Positions 27,120 through 35,096 of a stretch of 64,000 nucleotides of DNA are shown here, piece after piece. Numbering within the stretch: the first letter of the stretch is position 1; each line of letters opens with the position of its first letter. Made by a program: the position numbers and the translations under genes. Origin of the DNA: Corynebacterium yudongzhengii (lineage in GTDB: Bacteria; Actinomycetota; Actinomycetes; Mycobacteriales; Mycobacteriaceae); contig NZ_CP026947.1 in the NCBI RefSeq assembly GCF_003065405.1, positions 744,001 to 808,000 of the forward strand. The letters are read 5' to 3'. The notes beneath the pieces were generated by a model. It ran no database searches. It was not told the DNA's origin and was given only the letters and a program-made list of their open reading frames with translations.

Positions 27120-27214
27120 GGTTTGCGCAGCAGCAGCGTCAAGCCGTCCCGAAAGGCGGGCCTGCAGAACGCCTGGCACCCTAGCGGCCATGCGGCGGTA
27201 TCACACTCGCACGC

Positions 27215-27304
27215 CTGGTCGAAAGGAGGTGGTCGAAAAGAGGGTCGGTTTCGGGGCCCTTTCGACTTCGCGGGACTCCTTTCTGTCAGGGTGATTTCGA
27301 CCAG
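27215..27304. repeat. Inverted repeat of the CTGGTCGAA family, copy 3
   Basis: CTGGTCGAAA and TTTCGACCAG close a 90-bp unit with nested arms GAAAGGAG/CTCCTTTC inside; CGCTAGCGC follows, as in copy 2. Confidence 0.75.
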
Positions 27305-27460
27305 CGCTAGCGCAACACAGCGATCCGGCCAGGAGCGAGGGCTAGCAGCCGGATGCTTGACCACACCAGACCCATCCGCCTCATTGGCCTCTCCAACAGG
27401 CTCGCGCGGTCCGCTACCACCTTCCTGGGGATAACGCGAAGGCGCCCAGACCACAACCAA

Positions 27461-29647
27461 TCACCCATCGGTTTCGACCTCAACGCGCTCGCCGCGCTCC
27501 AGCGCAGTGCCCGCTGCCGGAGTCTGGCGCGTGATCGTGTCCGAGTTGTCGAAGATGGAGGCGTCGATGCCGAGGCCGGCGTCGCGAAGCTGGCTGCGCG
27601 CATCCCGTACCGTCCTGCCGGTGACGTCTGGAACCGTGATCTGACCAGGGGTGATGAGCAGGACTTCGGTGTCGACATCGGGATCGACCAAGGTCCCTGG
27701 CACCGGCCGCATGGCGACCACTTCGTCCTCGTGGGAACCGACCGCGTTGTCGTCGCGTTTGTCGTCGACGTCGAAGTCTTCTTCGCTGAGGCGGTCTTCG
27801 GCGTCGTCGAGCAGCTGGCCGGTGAGATCCGGGATGGCCACGGCGGTGGAGATCACCAGGTCAACGCGCTCGCCGCGCTCGAGGGTGCGCCCGGGCCCGG
27901 GCTCGGTGGTGATGATGGCGCCACCGGGGATCTCATCGTCGAAACGCGATGTGGTCTCGCCGATGTTCAGCCCGAGTTCCTCCAAAGTGGTGCGGGCGTC
28001 GTCGGCGTCCATGCCGGCGAGGTCGGGCACCTCGATGGGTTCGGGCCCGAGTGAGAGGTGCGCCGTCACTGTGCTGCCGACCGGCACGGCCTCACCGGCG
28101 GCCGGGGTGGTTTCGGCGACAGCGCCGGTGGGGACGTCGTCCGAAAAGACGGAATCGCCGGTGTCCACCTCCAGGGTGCGTTCACCGGCGAGTGCTCGAT
28201 AGTCCTCTAGGCTCATACCGTCCGCGGGCGCGGGGACGGTCGGCGGGCCCCGGGAGATCAGCACGGTCACCAGGGACCCGGGTTCGAGGCGCTCGCCGGG
28301 CTCAGGCTGGGTGCCGACGGCGTTGTCCGCCGCCACGTCGTCGTCGTAGACGATCTCACTGTCCACCTCGAAGCCGGCCTCTTGTACGGTTTCGATCGCG
28401 GTCGCCCGGTCCATGCCGACGATCTGCGGGATCTCCCCGTAGCGTCCCGAGCCGAACCACCAGGCGCCCACCACGACCGCACCGATGAGCACCGCCGCGA
28501 TAACGAGCCCGATCCCGAGTTTCCAGCCGGAGCGGTTCGAGACGGGATCAGGCTGATCAGCGGGTATCTCCTCGGGTTCCGACGGCAGGTGCTGCGTCGC
28601 CGGCGTCGACCCCGCAGCAGTGGCACCAGCAGCAGCGGCGGGCGGCAGGAAGCGGGTGTCCTGCGCAGGCGCCTCGTCCTCCGGCTCGACGATCTTCGTT
28701 TCTTCCGGCTCAGGAGACAGCGTGGTGGTTTCGATGACCCCGGTGGTGTCCGTCGGTACTGCGGCGGCGCGGTGGGCGGCGGAGTTCGTGGGCACCGGGA
28801 CGGTGAAGGCGGGCAGTTGGAGTTCGGCCGCGACGTCGTCAAGCGCGGCGAGGAACTCGCCGGCGTCGTGGAAACGTTGCTCCGGGTCGCGGGCGGTGGA
28901 GGTGGCGACCAGTTCGTCGAAAAGCGGCGGGATGCCGTCGATGCGGGAGCTGGGCGCGGGGACGTCGCGCTCGAGGCGCTGGATGGCATGTGCCAGCGGG
29001 GTGTCGCCGGAAAACGGCGTCTCGCCGGTGAGCAGCTCGAAGAGGACCACGCCGGCGGAGTAGACGTCCGTGGCCGGGGTGGTCTCGGAGCCGCTGACCT
29101 GCTCGGGGGAGAGGTAGGCGGCGGTGCCGACGATCGACCCCGTCGAATGCGACGACGCGGCCGCGGCGCGCACGAGCCCGAAGTCCGCGACCTTCACCCG
29201 GTGGTCGGCGTTGATGAGGATGTTATCCGGCTTGATGTCGCGGTGGACCATGCCCTGCTGGTGGGCCACCGACAGTCCGGTGAGCACGGCGCGCATCACG
29301 GCGGTGGCGGCGTGCGGGGGCATCGGGCCGCGCTCGGCGAGCAGCTCGCGCAGCGTGCCGCCGGTGATCAGCTCCATGACCAGATAGGACATCCCGTCGT
29401 CGGAGGAGAAGTCGTAAACCCCGACGAGGTTGGGGTGCGACATCTGCGCCATCGCCCGCGCCTCACGGCGGAAGCGGACGCGGGAGGCGGGGTCGTCGGC
29501 GTACTCGTCGTGCATGACCTTCGCGGCGACAGCCCGGCCGAGGCGCAGATCCACGCAGCGGTACACCGTCGACATGCCGCCCCGCGCGATCGGATGATCG
29601 ATGCGGTAGCGGCCCTCCAGCACATCCCCGACGGTCAGTTGACTCAT
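27461..29647 (-). CDS. pknL: Serine/threonine protein kinase with five PASTA domains
   Basis: Transmembrane Hanks-type kinase. 728 residues. Kinase domain about 12-275: glycine loop ARGGMSTVY, Lys43 in VAAKVM, HRDIKPDN near 136 and DFG near 156, with the APE helix as SPEQ. A Pro/Thr/Glu-rich juxtamembrane segment (about 280-370), one membrane helix (about 376-398) and five extracellular PASTA repeats (about 402-728) follow. PASTA repeats bind muropeptides or lipid II in related kinases. The assignment to PknL rests on the adjacent Rv2175c-type substrate gene and mptA. Start ATG 5 nt after a TACTTT box; AAGG also lies before it. Confidence 0.95.
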   Translation of the reverse strand: MSQLTVGDVLEGRYRIDHPIARGGMSTVYRCVDLRLGRAVAAKVMHDEYADDPASRVRFRREARAMAQMSHPNLVGVYDFSSDDGMSYLVMELITGGTLRELLAERGPMPPHAATAVMRAVLTGLSVAHQQGMVHRDIKPDNILINADHRVKVADFGLVRAAAASSHSTGSIVGTAAYLSPEQVSGSETTPATDVYSAGVVLFELLTGETPFSGDTPLAHAIQRLERDVPAPSSRIDGIPPLFDELVATSTARDPEQRFHDAGEFLAALDDVAAELQLPAFTVPVPTNSAAHRAAAVPTDTTGVIETTTLSPEPEETKIVEPEDEAPAQDTRFLPPAAAAGATAAGSTPATQHLPSEPEEIPADQPDPVSNRSGWKLGIGLVIAAVLIGAVVVGAWWFGSGRYGEIPQIVGMDRATAIETVQEAGFEVDSEIVYDDDVAADNAVGTQPEPGERLEPGSLVTVLISRGPPTVPAPADGMSLEDYRALAGERTLEVDTGDSVFSDDVPTGAVAETTPAAGEAVPVGSTVTAHLSLGPEPIEVPDLAGMDADDARTTLEELGLNIGETTSRFDDEIPGGAIITTEPGPGRTLERGERVDLVISTAVAIPDLTGQLLDDAEDRLSEEDFDVDDKRDDNAVGSHEDEVVAMRPVPGTLVDPDVDTEVLLITPGQITVPDVTGRTVRDARSQLRDAGLGIDASIFDNSDTITRQTPAAGTALERGERVEVETDG

Positions 29648-29652
29648 GCCTT

Positions 29653-29658
29653 AAAGTA
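29653..29658 (-). promoter_or_regulatory. -10 box TACTTT of pknL
   Basis: On the minus strand TACTTT is followed by 5 nt and the ATG at 29647, close enough for a leaderless mRNA. Confidence 0.4.
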
Positions 29659-29721
29659 TGGCCGATAACTCCCGGAAGGTGAAAGAGCGCGCCCAACCGC
29701 CCGTGACTTAAGGTGGTAGGC

Positions 29722-30090
29722 GTGAGTAACGCGCAAGACAAGCTGGAAGAACTGCTCGCCGACGATACGCTGCTGACCTTGAACGAGGTCGCCGAGCGCC
29801 TGGGCATCCCGGTGACCAAGGTCGGTGATCTTCTCGACGACCACAAGCTCGCCTGCACGCGCATCGACGGCAAGAAGTACGTGCCCGAGCTCCTGCTGGA
29901 CGAAGATGGCTCGATCAACCGCTTCGCCTCCTCAGCGATCACGGTGCTCATCGACGGCGGCTACGACGACGAAGAGATCCTGGTACACCTGTTCACCGAG
30001 GACGAGAGCCTGCCCGGCCGGCCCGTCGACGCGCTGCACGGGCAGAAGGCCCGCGAGGTCATCCGCCGCGCCCAGGCGATGGCGTTTTAG
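29722..30090 (+). CDS. Helix-turn-helix DNA-binding protein, Rv2175c family (PknL substrate type)
   Basis: 122 residues. An N-terminal winged HTH (about 18-60: TLNEVAERLGIPVTKVGDLLDDHKL) and a C-terminal helical domain rich in acids (about 65-122). In M. tuberculosis Rv2175c is phosphorylated by PknL, which lowers its DNA binding; here too it is divergent from pknL, 74 bp away. The GTG at 29722 is preferred over one at 29713, since AAGGTGG then lies 6 nt upstream. Its stop overlaps that of convergent mptA (TTAG). The DNA target is unknown. Confidence 0.85.
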   Translation: MSNAQDKLEELLADDTLLTLNEVAERLGIPVTKVGDLLDDHKLACTRIDGKKYVPELLLDEDGSINRFASSAITVLIDGGYDDEEILVHLFTEDESLPGRPVDALHGQKAREVIRRAQAMAF

Positions 30091-31646
30091 TCCCGCGGCG
30101 CAATCGGATCCGGCCGGTGTTGGTGCCCCGGTCGGCGCTCGAGATCGAGCGGGAAGATGTGCGTGGTGAGCACCCAGGCGGCCGCGGTGACCGCCACCAT
30201 CCACACGGCGTTGTAGAGCTGGTGGTTGCCGCTGCCGGTAAAAGACAGGGCCACGATGATAGACAGGCCCGTGACCAGCTTCAGTAGCCACCGCGGGGGA
30301 GTAAACGTGCCCACGAGCGAGACCGACGAGGCGTAGTACCAGGGCAGGGTCACCGAGTTGAGGACGAACGCGACCTGGTAGGCGGCGGTGGTGCCCATGA
30401 TCGAGCGGCGGTCGCCGCCGCGGAAGATCCACCAGGTCAGCGCTAAGCCTAAGAGCATGAGCACCGAGAACACCGGGCGCACGGCTTGGAGGATGACGTT
30501 GTAATCGAAATCCGGGTCGAAGAGTTGCACGAAGGGGGTGGCTATCTCGGCGATGAAGGTCGGCCCGGCCAGCGGGTTGATGACCTTGGAGTTACCGGTG
30601 ATCTCTGACAGCCAGCCCCACGACGAGCCGGAGAGCCAAGTCACCGCGGCCACCACCGTCAGGGTCTCGACGACGCCGAGTAGCCCCACCACCACGAAGG
30701 TAAAGATGCGGCGGGTGAGGGAGACGGCCTTGGGGGCATAGTGGAAGGTGGCCATCCACACCACGAAGGGTAATGCGACCGCCGCGGTGGCCTTGAGCGA
30801 GACCGCCACGGAGATCAGTGCCACGCCGAGCACAAACCGGCGGTGTAGGCAGGCGAGCAGGCCCAAGGAGACGAGCCCGACCATCACGGACTCGTTGTGC
30901 ATGCCGCCGACCATGTGGAAGACCATCACCGGGTTCGCCACACCCAGCCACAGCGCGAGCGCCGGATCGCCGCCGAGGCGGGCCGCGATCTTCTCCACCG
31001 CGAAGGCGATGGCGATGAAACCCGCCAAGGAAATGAACTTATACGCGATGACTCCGGCGGTGACGTTGTCGCCGACGGCCGTCGTCACGCCCTCGCCGAT
31101 CCACAGGTGCAGCGGGCCATAAGGGGTGGTGGTGTTGCGCCAGTCGTGCGAGACCTCCAGCAGATACGGCCCCGGATTGACCGCCGCGCCCTCGTTATAG
31201 GGATCGAAGCCATCGCGCACCATCGCGCCCTGCATGAGGTAGGAGTAGACGTCGCGCGACAGGATCGGCGCCGCGATAATCAGCGGGGCGCACCAGGAAA
31301 GCAGCGCCTTGCGGACGGTGCGCAGCCGGCCCGGGTCGCTGCGCTTCGTATCGACGATCACCCGGCGCCCCACAAACACCCACGCCAGCACCATCGCGAT
31401 GAGACCCACGTTGAACAGCGCGTTCATCAATGCGGCGCCGTGGCCGAAGCTCAGATACTCCAGGCCGAGTGCCTCGAGGACGCCGCCGCGGTTGCGAGTG
31501 GCGCCGGCGCCGTGGGAGCTCAGCGCTAGGGCGAGCGCGCCGAGCGCGCCCAAAAGCAGCGGGCCGGGAAAGCGGGAGAAGAACTCCGCGAGCTGGTCGC
31601 GCCGGGTGCTCGGGGCGCTGAGGTAGACGGAAGACGCAGTGCTCAT
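30087..31646 (-). CDS. mptA: Alpha-(1->6) mannopyranosyltransferase (MptA)
   Basis: GT-C enzyme using polyprenol-phosphomannose to extend the alpha-1,6 mannan core of lipomannan. 519 residues with about thirteen membrane helices. The loop after helix 3 has SRDVYSYLMQGAM (near 140, with the acidic catalytic candidate) and TTPYGPLHLW (near 190). MVGGMHNESVMVG near 268 is typical of the MptA/MptB group. The position next to pknL/Rv2175c and idsA matches Rv2174 and C. glutamicum mptA. It lies 16 bp after idsA on the same strand, so the two are probably co-transcribed, linking prenyl supply and mannan synthesis. Confidence 0.93.
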   Translation of the reverse strand: MSTASSVYLSAPSTRRDQLAEFFSRFPGPLLLGALGALALALSSHGAGATRNRGGVLEALGLEYLSFGHGAALMNALFNVGLIAMVLAWVFVGRRVIVDTKRSDPGRLRTVRKALLSWCAPLIIAAPILSRDVYSYLMQGAMVRDGFDPYNEGAAVNPGPYLLEVSHDWRNTTTPYGPLHLWIGEGVTTAVGDNVTAGVIAYKFISLAGFIAIAFAVEKIAARLGGDPALALWLGVANPVMVFHMVGGMHNESVMVGLVSLGLLACLHRRFVLGVALISVAVSLKATAAVALPFVVWMATFHYAPKAVSLTRRIFTFVVVGLLGVVETLTVVAAVTWLSGSSWGWLSEITGNSKVINPLAGPTFIAEIATPFVQLFDPDFDYNVILQAVRPVFSVLMLLGLALTWWIFRGGDRRSIMGTTAAYQVAFVLNSVTLPWYYASSVSLVGTFTPPRWLLKLVTGLSIIVALSFTGSGNHQLYNAVWMVAVTAAAWVLTTHIFPLDLERRPGHQHRPDPIAPRD

Positions 31647-31662
31647 CAGGAGCTACCGTTCT

Positions 31663-32769
31663 TTAGGAACGACGCCTGGTCGCCTGGTGTGCCAGGCCGA
31701 TAAGCGTGTCGATGACGTCCTGCGGCACCCCGGCGTCATGAAGGTGCGCGATGCCCGAATCGGTGAGCTTCTCGATGCGTCGCTCCATCTCCTCGACAGC
31801 CCCGGAGGACTCGATGATCTCAGCGAGCTGGGCTAATTCTTCGTGCGTATCGACGACACCGATCGAGCGGCGCAGGGTCTCCGCAGCGGCGGGGGAGTGC
31901 TCGTCGGAACGCCGCAGCGCCAGCGCGAGCAGCTCGGTGCGCTTGCCTTCGCGCAGGTCGTCGTAGACGCCCTTACCGGTGGCGGCGGGATCGCCGAAGA
32001 CGCCGAGCAGATCGTCGCGCAGCTGGAAGGCGATGCCGATGTCGTGGCCATAGCCGCGGAAGCCGTCGATGATCTGCTGCGGGGCACCGGCGAGCGCGGC
32101 TCCCAAGTGCAGAGGGCGTTCGATGGTGTAGGCAGCGGTCTTGTAGCGGTTCACCGACCGTGAGAGGCGGCCGTCCTCGCTGGCCATGGCTTCGAGGGCG
32201 ATATCGAGCATCTGGCCGCCGATGACCTCGGAGCGCATGGAACGCCAGGGCTCGCGGGAGCGGCGGAGGGCGGCGTCGGAAAGCCCGGAGTCGAAGACCA
32301 TGTCGTCGGCCCAGGCGAGGGCGAGATCGCCGATGAGGATCGCCACGGAGACGCCGAAGTGGTCCGCGTCGCCGGACCACGCGTTCTGCTCGTGGTGGGC
32401 GGCGACGGCCTTGTGTACGGTTGGACGCCCGCGCCGGGTGTCCGACTTGTCGATGATGTCATCATGGACCAGCGCGCAGGTCTGGATGAACTCCAGCGCA
32501 CTGACGGCCCGCAGGACGGCGTGGGGTTCTTCTTCTCCCGCGAAGCCGTCGGCACCGAGGAAGCCCGCCCAGCCGAAGACCGGCCGGATGCGCTTGCCGC
32601 CTCCGAGGATGAAGTCCTCGAGGTGCCCGAGTGCCTTCGAGACGGGCTCGCCGATCGCGTCGAGCGCGTCCTTACGGGACTGGATGTAGTCTGCGAGGAC
32701 AACGTCGACCGCGTCGGGGATGTCATTCGGGGACAACGAGCTGACATCGAGGTCGGAAGCTTTGCTCAC
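31663..32769 (-). CDS. idsA: Polyprenyl (geranylgeranyl) diphosphate synthase
   Basis: Trans-prenyl transferase that joins isopentenyl diphosphate to allylic primers. 368 residues. First Asp-rich motif DDIIDKSDTRRG (about 104-115), second DDLLGVFGD (about 256-264), GGGKRIRP near 58 for pyrophosphate binding. The GTG at 32769 is chosen because AAGGA lies 10 nt upstream; a GTG two codons earlier (32775) would leave only 4 nt. Product length (C15-C20) cannot be read from sequence; corynebacterial IdsA mainly makes geranylgeranyl diphosphate. In C. glutamicum and mycobacteria metF is divergent here; in this window it is not. Confidence 0.9.
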   Translation of the reverse strand: MSKASDLDVSSLSPNDIPDAVDVVLADYIQSRKDALDAIGEPVSKALGHLEDFILGGGKRIRPVFGWAGFLGADGFAGEEEPHAVLRAVSALEFIQTCALVHDDIIDKSDTRRGRPTVHKAVAAHHEQNAWSGDADHFGVSVAILIGDLALAWADDMVFDSGLSDAALRRSREPWRSMRSEVIGGQMLDIALEAMASEDGRLSRSVNRYKTAAYTIERPLHLGAALAGAPQQIIDGFRGYGHDIGIAFQLRDDLLGVFGDPAATGKGVYDDLREGKRTELLALALRRSDEHSPAAAETLRRSIGVVDTHEELAQLAEIIESSGAVEEMERRIEKLTDSGIAHLHDAGVPQDVIDTLIGLAHQATRRRS

Positions 32770-32859
32770 CGGCACTAATTCCTTCTGTGTTGTGCGGACG
32801 CCGCAAAAAACTTTAAGCGTTCGGGTACTTCGCTGAGTCTACTAGCAGCGGCGCGTGGG

Positions 32860-33423
32860 TCAGGCACGTGGCGTGGCCAGGGGCAGATCGCACATTAAGA
32901 CCGCGAAGGGGCGGTCGTCGCCGGGGTAGTAGTAATCGCGCAGCAGGTCGGTGAACCCCAGCGAGCGATACAGCCCGAAGGCCGGGTTGTTTTCGCCGGC
33001 GACTTCGGGTGTGGAGAGTACAGCGCGCGGTGCCGGCACGTTCCAGAGCAGTTCGGTGAGCAGGCTGCGACCGATTCCGCGCCCGTGCAGGCCGGGGCGG
33101 ACGTGGATTTCCGTGACTTCGAAGTAGCCGGAGGAAATCTCTCGCTGCAGCTCTTCGCTGACTCCTTGGGTCTCCATGCCTTTGCGCAGTTGGCGGTCCC
33201 ACCAGTGGTTGTGGTCGCTGAGAAAGCCGTAGGCCACGCCGACGACATCGTTGGGCCCGGTGGCGATCGCCGAGATGAACCCAGGTTGCAGCGTGTCCCG
33301 GCGCCAGGACTCCAGCCTGCGGGCGTGCAGCTCGAAGGGGTAGCCCATGGCCTCGAGGTGGATGTCCACCAGGCGTGGGGCAAGCAGCTGGAACTCGGCG
33401 GTGGTGAGTCTCTTGATCGACAC
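32860..33423 (-). CDS. GNAT-family N-acetyltransferase
   Basis: 187 residues in one GNAT domain. The acetyl-CoA loop is VRPGLHGRGIGRSLL (about 115-130), and the typical late motif NPAFGLYRSLGFTDLLRDYYY (split here around 145-165) is present. The start is taken as the GTG at 33423 with AGAGG 8 nt upstream; GTG 33429 and an ATG at 33498 are other in-frame starts with less support. The substrate is unknown. It stands where metF usually lies next to idsA, with about 90 bp between them. Confidence 0.8.
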   Translation of the reverse strand: MSIKRLTTAEFQLLAPRLVDIHLEAMGYPFELHARRLESWRRDTLQPGFISAIATGPNDVVGVAYGFLSDHNHWWDRQLRKGMETQGVSEELQREISSGYFEVTEIHVRPGLHGRGIGRSLLTELLWNVPAPRAVLSTPEVAGENNPAFGLYRSLGFTDLLRDYYYPGDDRPFAVLMCDLPLATPRA

Positions 33424-33576
33424 GGTCACGGCCTCTATCGAACCATGACTCGAACGCTTCCTGCAGTTAGCCCTGGACAAACCGGCGTGATAGAACAAGT
33501 GTTCGAATTATGCGGTGGGTGTGTCCACTGGGCCCTCTAGCTTCTTAAGCAACAGCAGGAAAGAAAGGAGTCCGCC

Positions 33577-34002
33577 ATGGGGGATGTCATCTCGGCCACC
33601 ACGAAGTTTTCTACCCGTCAGCTCAAGCGCGAGCGCTTTCTGGCTAGTGCCCGTGACCTTTTGGACTCTGCCCGTAAAGAAATGGCTGCCGGCGCCTTCG
33701 ATCTGGCTCTCGAATATGCCTACCGCGGCGCCCTGCGGGTGGCAGGGGCCTGTATCGCCGATTCGGTGGTGCTGGCCCGGCGCAAGCGTTTGCCGTCGAG
33801 CGCGTGGGAGCGTCTGGCTCTCGTGGGGGAGGCGGAGAAAGAGTGGGCACAGACCTTCTCCGGGTTTTCTCGCCTGCGTTCGCGGGTCATGTCGGGGATT
33901 GAGAAGGTCCCGCCGGCTGGGGTCGCCGAGGAGGTCGTTGAGCTGGCCGCTGAGTTTCTTGCGGAGACCGAGGGGTCGGCCGGTTTGGGTCAGGTTGCTT
34001 AA
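33577..34002 (+). CDS. HEPN-like protein, SAV_6107 family
   Basis: 141 residues, mostly helical, matching the actinobacterial SAV_6107 HEPN family. Residues 25-60 (ARDLLDSARKEMAAG, ALEYAYRGALRVAGAC) carry the helix pair; the Arg and His of classical HEPN RNases (Rx4-6H) are not visible, so nuclease action is doubtful. ATG with AAAGGAG about 8 nt upstream. It lies at this place upstream of DUF3040 and mraZ in other corynebacteria and mycobacteria. The function is unknown; a link with division or wall genes is only positional. Confidence 0.75.
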   Translation: MGDVISATTKFSTRQLKRERFLASARDLLDSARKEMAAGAFDLALEYAYRGALRVAGACIADSVVLARRKRLPSSAWERLALVGEAEKEWAQTFSGFSRLRSRVMSGIEKVPPAGVAEEVVELAAEFLAETEGSAGLGQVA

Positions 34003-34173
34003 GCTGTGTTGGCGCTGGCTGGAGGGTCGGAATGAGGCGTTGGTAAACCCGGGAACAAAAGGGATAAGGTGGACGTTGAATAAGTGAAAGGGTGCCACAC
34101 CCTTGGCGCGGCTGCACTAGGCGCCGAGGATGTCTGACACGAGCGGACCAGACCACAACACCGAGAGGAACCA

Positions 34174-34584
34174 GTGTCGCTTTCAGAGCAGGAGCAGAAG
34201 ACGCTCCGAGAGATTGAACAGTCCCTGCTGGCGGACGACCCCAAGTTCGGCTCGTCGGTCCAGTCGGGTGATTCCATGGGCTTAAACGGGGGCGGCTTCT
34301 CCCTTCGTGCATTCGCGATCGGTGTCGTCGGCCTCGTGATGTTAATTGCGGGCGTTGCTCTCGCCCAGAACAGTCTGTGGTTTATTGCGTTGAGCATCGT
34401 GGGATTCCTCGTGATGTTCGGCGCCGGCATCTGGGCTCTGCGGGGCAGCGGTGGAAACTCCTTGCCTTCCGGCGGGGCCGGCCGAGCCTCGCGTTCACCG
34501 AGTGCCGCCCAGCGCGCCAACTCCGGCAACGGCTTTGGCTCCAAGATGGAAGAGAACTTCCGCCGCCGTTTCGAAGGGAATTAG
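34174..34584 (+). CDS. DUF3040 membrane protein
   Basis: 136 residues. The N-terminus LSEQEQKTLREIEQSLLADDPKF is the DUF3040 signature. Two membrane helices (about 46-64 and 68-90) and a Gly/Ser-rich, basic C-terminal tail follow. GTG start with GAGAGGA 8 nt upstream. The orthologue in M. tuberculosis is Rv2169c, also before the dcw cluster. The function is unknown. A terminator follows, so it is not part of the mraZ operon. Confidence 0.88.
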   Translation: MSLSEQEQKTLREIEQSLLADDPKFGSSVQSGDSMGLNGGGFSLRAFAIGVVGLVMLIAGVALAQNSLWFIALSIVGFLVMFGAGIWALRGSGGNSLPSGGAGRASRSPSAAQRANSGNGFGSKMEENFRRRFEGN

Positions 34585-34630
34585 GATACCTTCCCCGTTC
34601 TGGGCAGACGCCCAGCGCTGATTGACGTTC

Positions 34631-34660
34631 GCCGCTCACCTCGATGGTGGGCGGCTTTTT
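34631..34660 (+). terminator. Terminator after the DUF3040 gene
   Basis: GCCGCTCACC pairs with GGTGGGCGGC (one mismatch) over TCGAT, followed by TTTTT. Confidence 0.8.
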
Positions 34661-34666
34661 CTATGT

Positions 34667-34704
34667 CCCACTTTCCCCCACCTTTAATCCCCACTTTGCC
34701 CCAC
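34667..34704 (-). promoter_or_regulatory. Reverse-oriented cluster of four GTGGG boxes
   Basis: CCCAC occurs on the plus strand at 34667, 34677, 34690 and 34700 (steps of 10, 13 and 10 bp), so the minus strand carries GTGGG boxes like those near mraZ. AAAGTGGG appears twice on the minus strand, close to known MraZ boxes. Confidence 0.5.
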
Positions 34705-34811
34705 CGGGGGCTCTGCAAGGTGGCGGCCTCCATCGCTCTTTAGTAAATCCCCAGGTGACTCGACACTCTGGTGGCCTAGCGATACGGAAAGTAGGGAAGG
34801 GGAGAAAGAAT

Positions 34812-34836
34812 CTTAAACGCTATAGAGCGTCTTAAG
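34812..34836. repeat. Inverted repeat CTTAA-ACGCT/AGCGTCTTAAG
   Basis: Imperfect 25-bp inverted repeat without a T run. It could be an operator or a leftover terminator stem. Confidence 0.45.
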
Positions 34837-34875
34837 TGACTAGAGTGAATGCATTGACATAATGAACGGATAGGG

Positions 34876-34892
34876 GTGGGCGCACCACCCAC
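34876..34892. promoter_or_regulatory. Inverted pair GTGGG...CCCAC upstream of the mraZ promoter
   Basis: GTGGG (34876-34880) and CCCAC (34888-34892) face each other within GGGTGG-GCGCA-CCACCC. It lies between the reverse and direct box clusters. Confidence 0.4.
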
Positions 34893-34916
34893 CAAATGAA
34901 TGTGCTATTACCAGCG

Positions 34917-34924
34917 TAAATACT
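34917..34924 (+). promoter_or_regulatory. Possible -10 of the mraZ/dcw promoter
   Basis: TAAATACT about 30 bp before the first direct MraZ box. Transcription would start near 34931, placing the boxes inside the leader. A TTGACA at 34854 lies too far away to pair with it. Confidence 0.35.
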
Positions 34925-34952
34925 CCGCTAAGAACTTTTTTGGCCCGCTTGG

Positions 34953-34990
34953 GTGGTGTTAGTGGGGGGAAGTGGGTTAAAGTGGGGCGC
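34953..34990 (+). promoter_or_regulatory. MraZ operator: GTGG boxes with 10-bp period
   Basis: AGTGG begins at 34961, 34971 and 34981, exactly 10 bp apart, preceded by a weaker GTGGTGTT at 34953. MraZ binds three or four such direct repeats (AAAGTGG-type or TGGG-type boxes) upstream of its own operon in other bacteria. The third unit reads AAAGTGGGG. Confidence 0.7.
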
Positions 34991-35096
34991 AGTGACGCGG
35001 AAGGGCGAGCGGTTGTGGGCTTGTCCGGAGGCGTTGCCATCGAGAAAACCGACAAAGTGAGAAACCAGGTCGTCGAATCTGAGGAGGGGCACCGGG

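Larger units (their letters stand above)
26620..27460. other. Gene-free repeat-rich region between aroG and pknL
   Basis: 841 bp with no credible gene. It holds three related inverted repeats built on CTGGTCGAAA...TTTCGACCAG(CGCTAGCGC), one further hairpin built on CTTGAAGGAAG, and a short tandem GGCTGTTCGGCTGGTT just after aroG. No tRNA or known RNA was recognised. Confidence 0.75.
34585..35096. other. Intergenic region before mraZ, regulatory
   Basis: 512 bp without a gene. From left to right: the DUF3040 terminator, a reverse-oriented CCCAC cluster, an imperfect palindrome at 34812-34836, a GTGGG/CCCAC inverted pair at 34876-34892, a possible -10 (TAAATACT, 34917) and three exact 10-bp AGTGG repeats at 34961-34990. 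The mraZ leader follows. Confidence 0.7.

Noticed and set aside
26801..27434. Open frames between aroG and pknL
   Set aside because: They run through the hairpin repeats, lack ribosome sites and have no recognisable domains.
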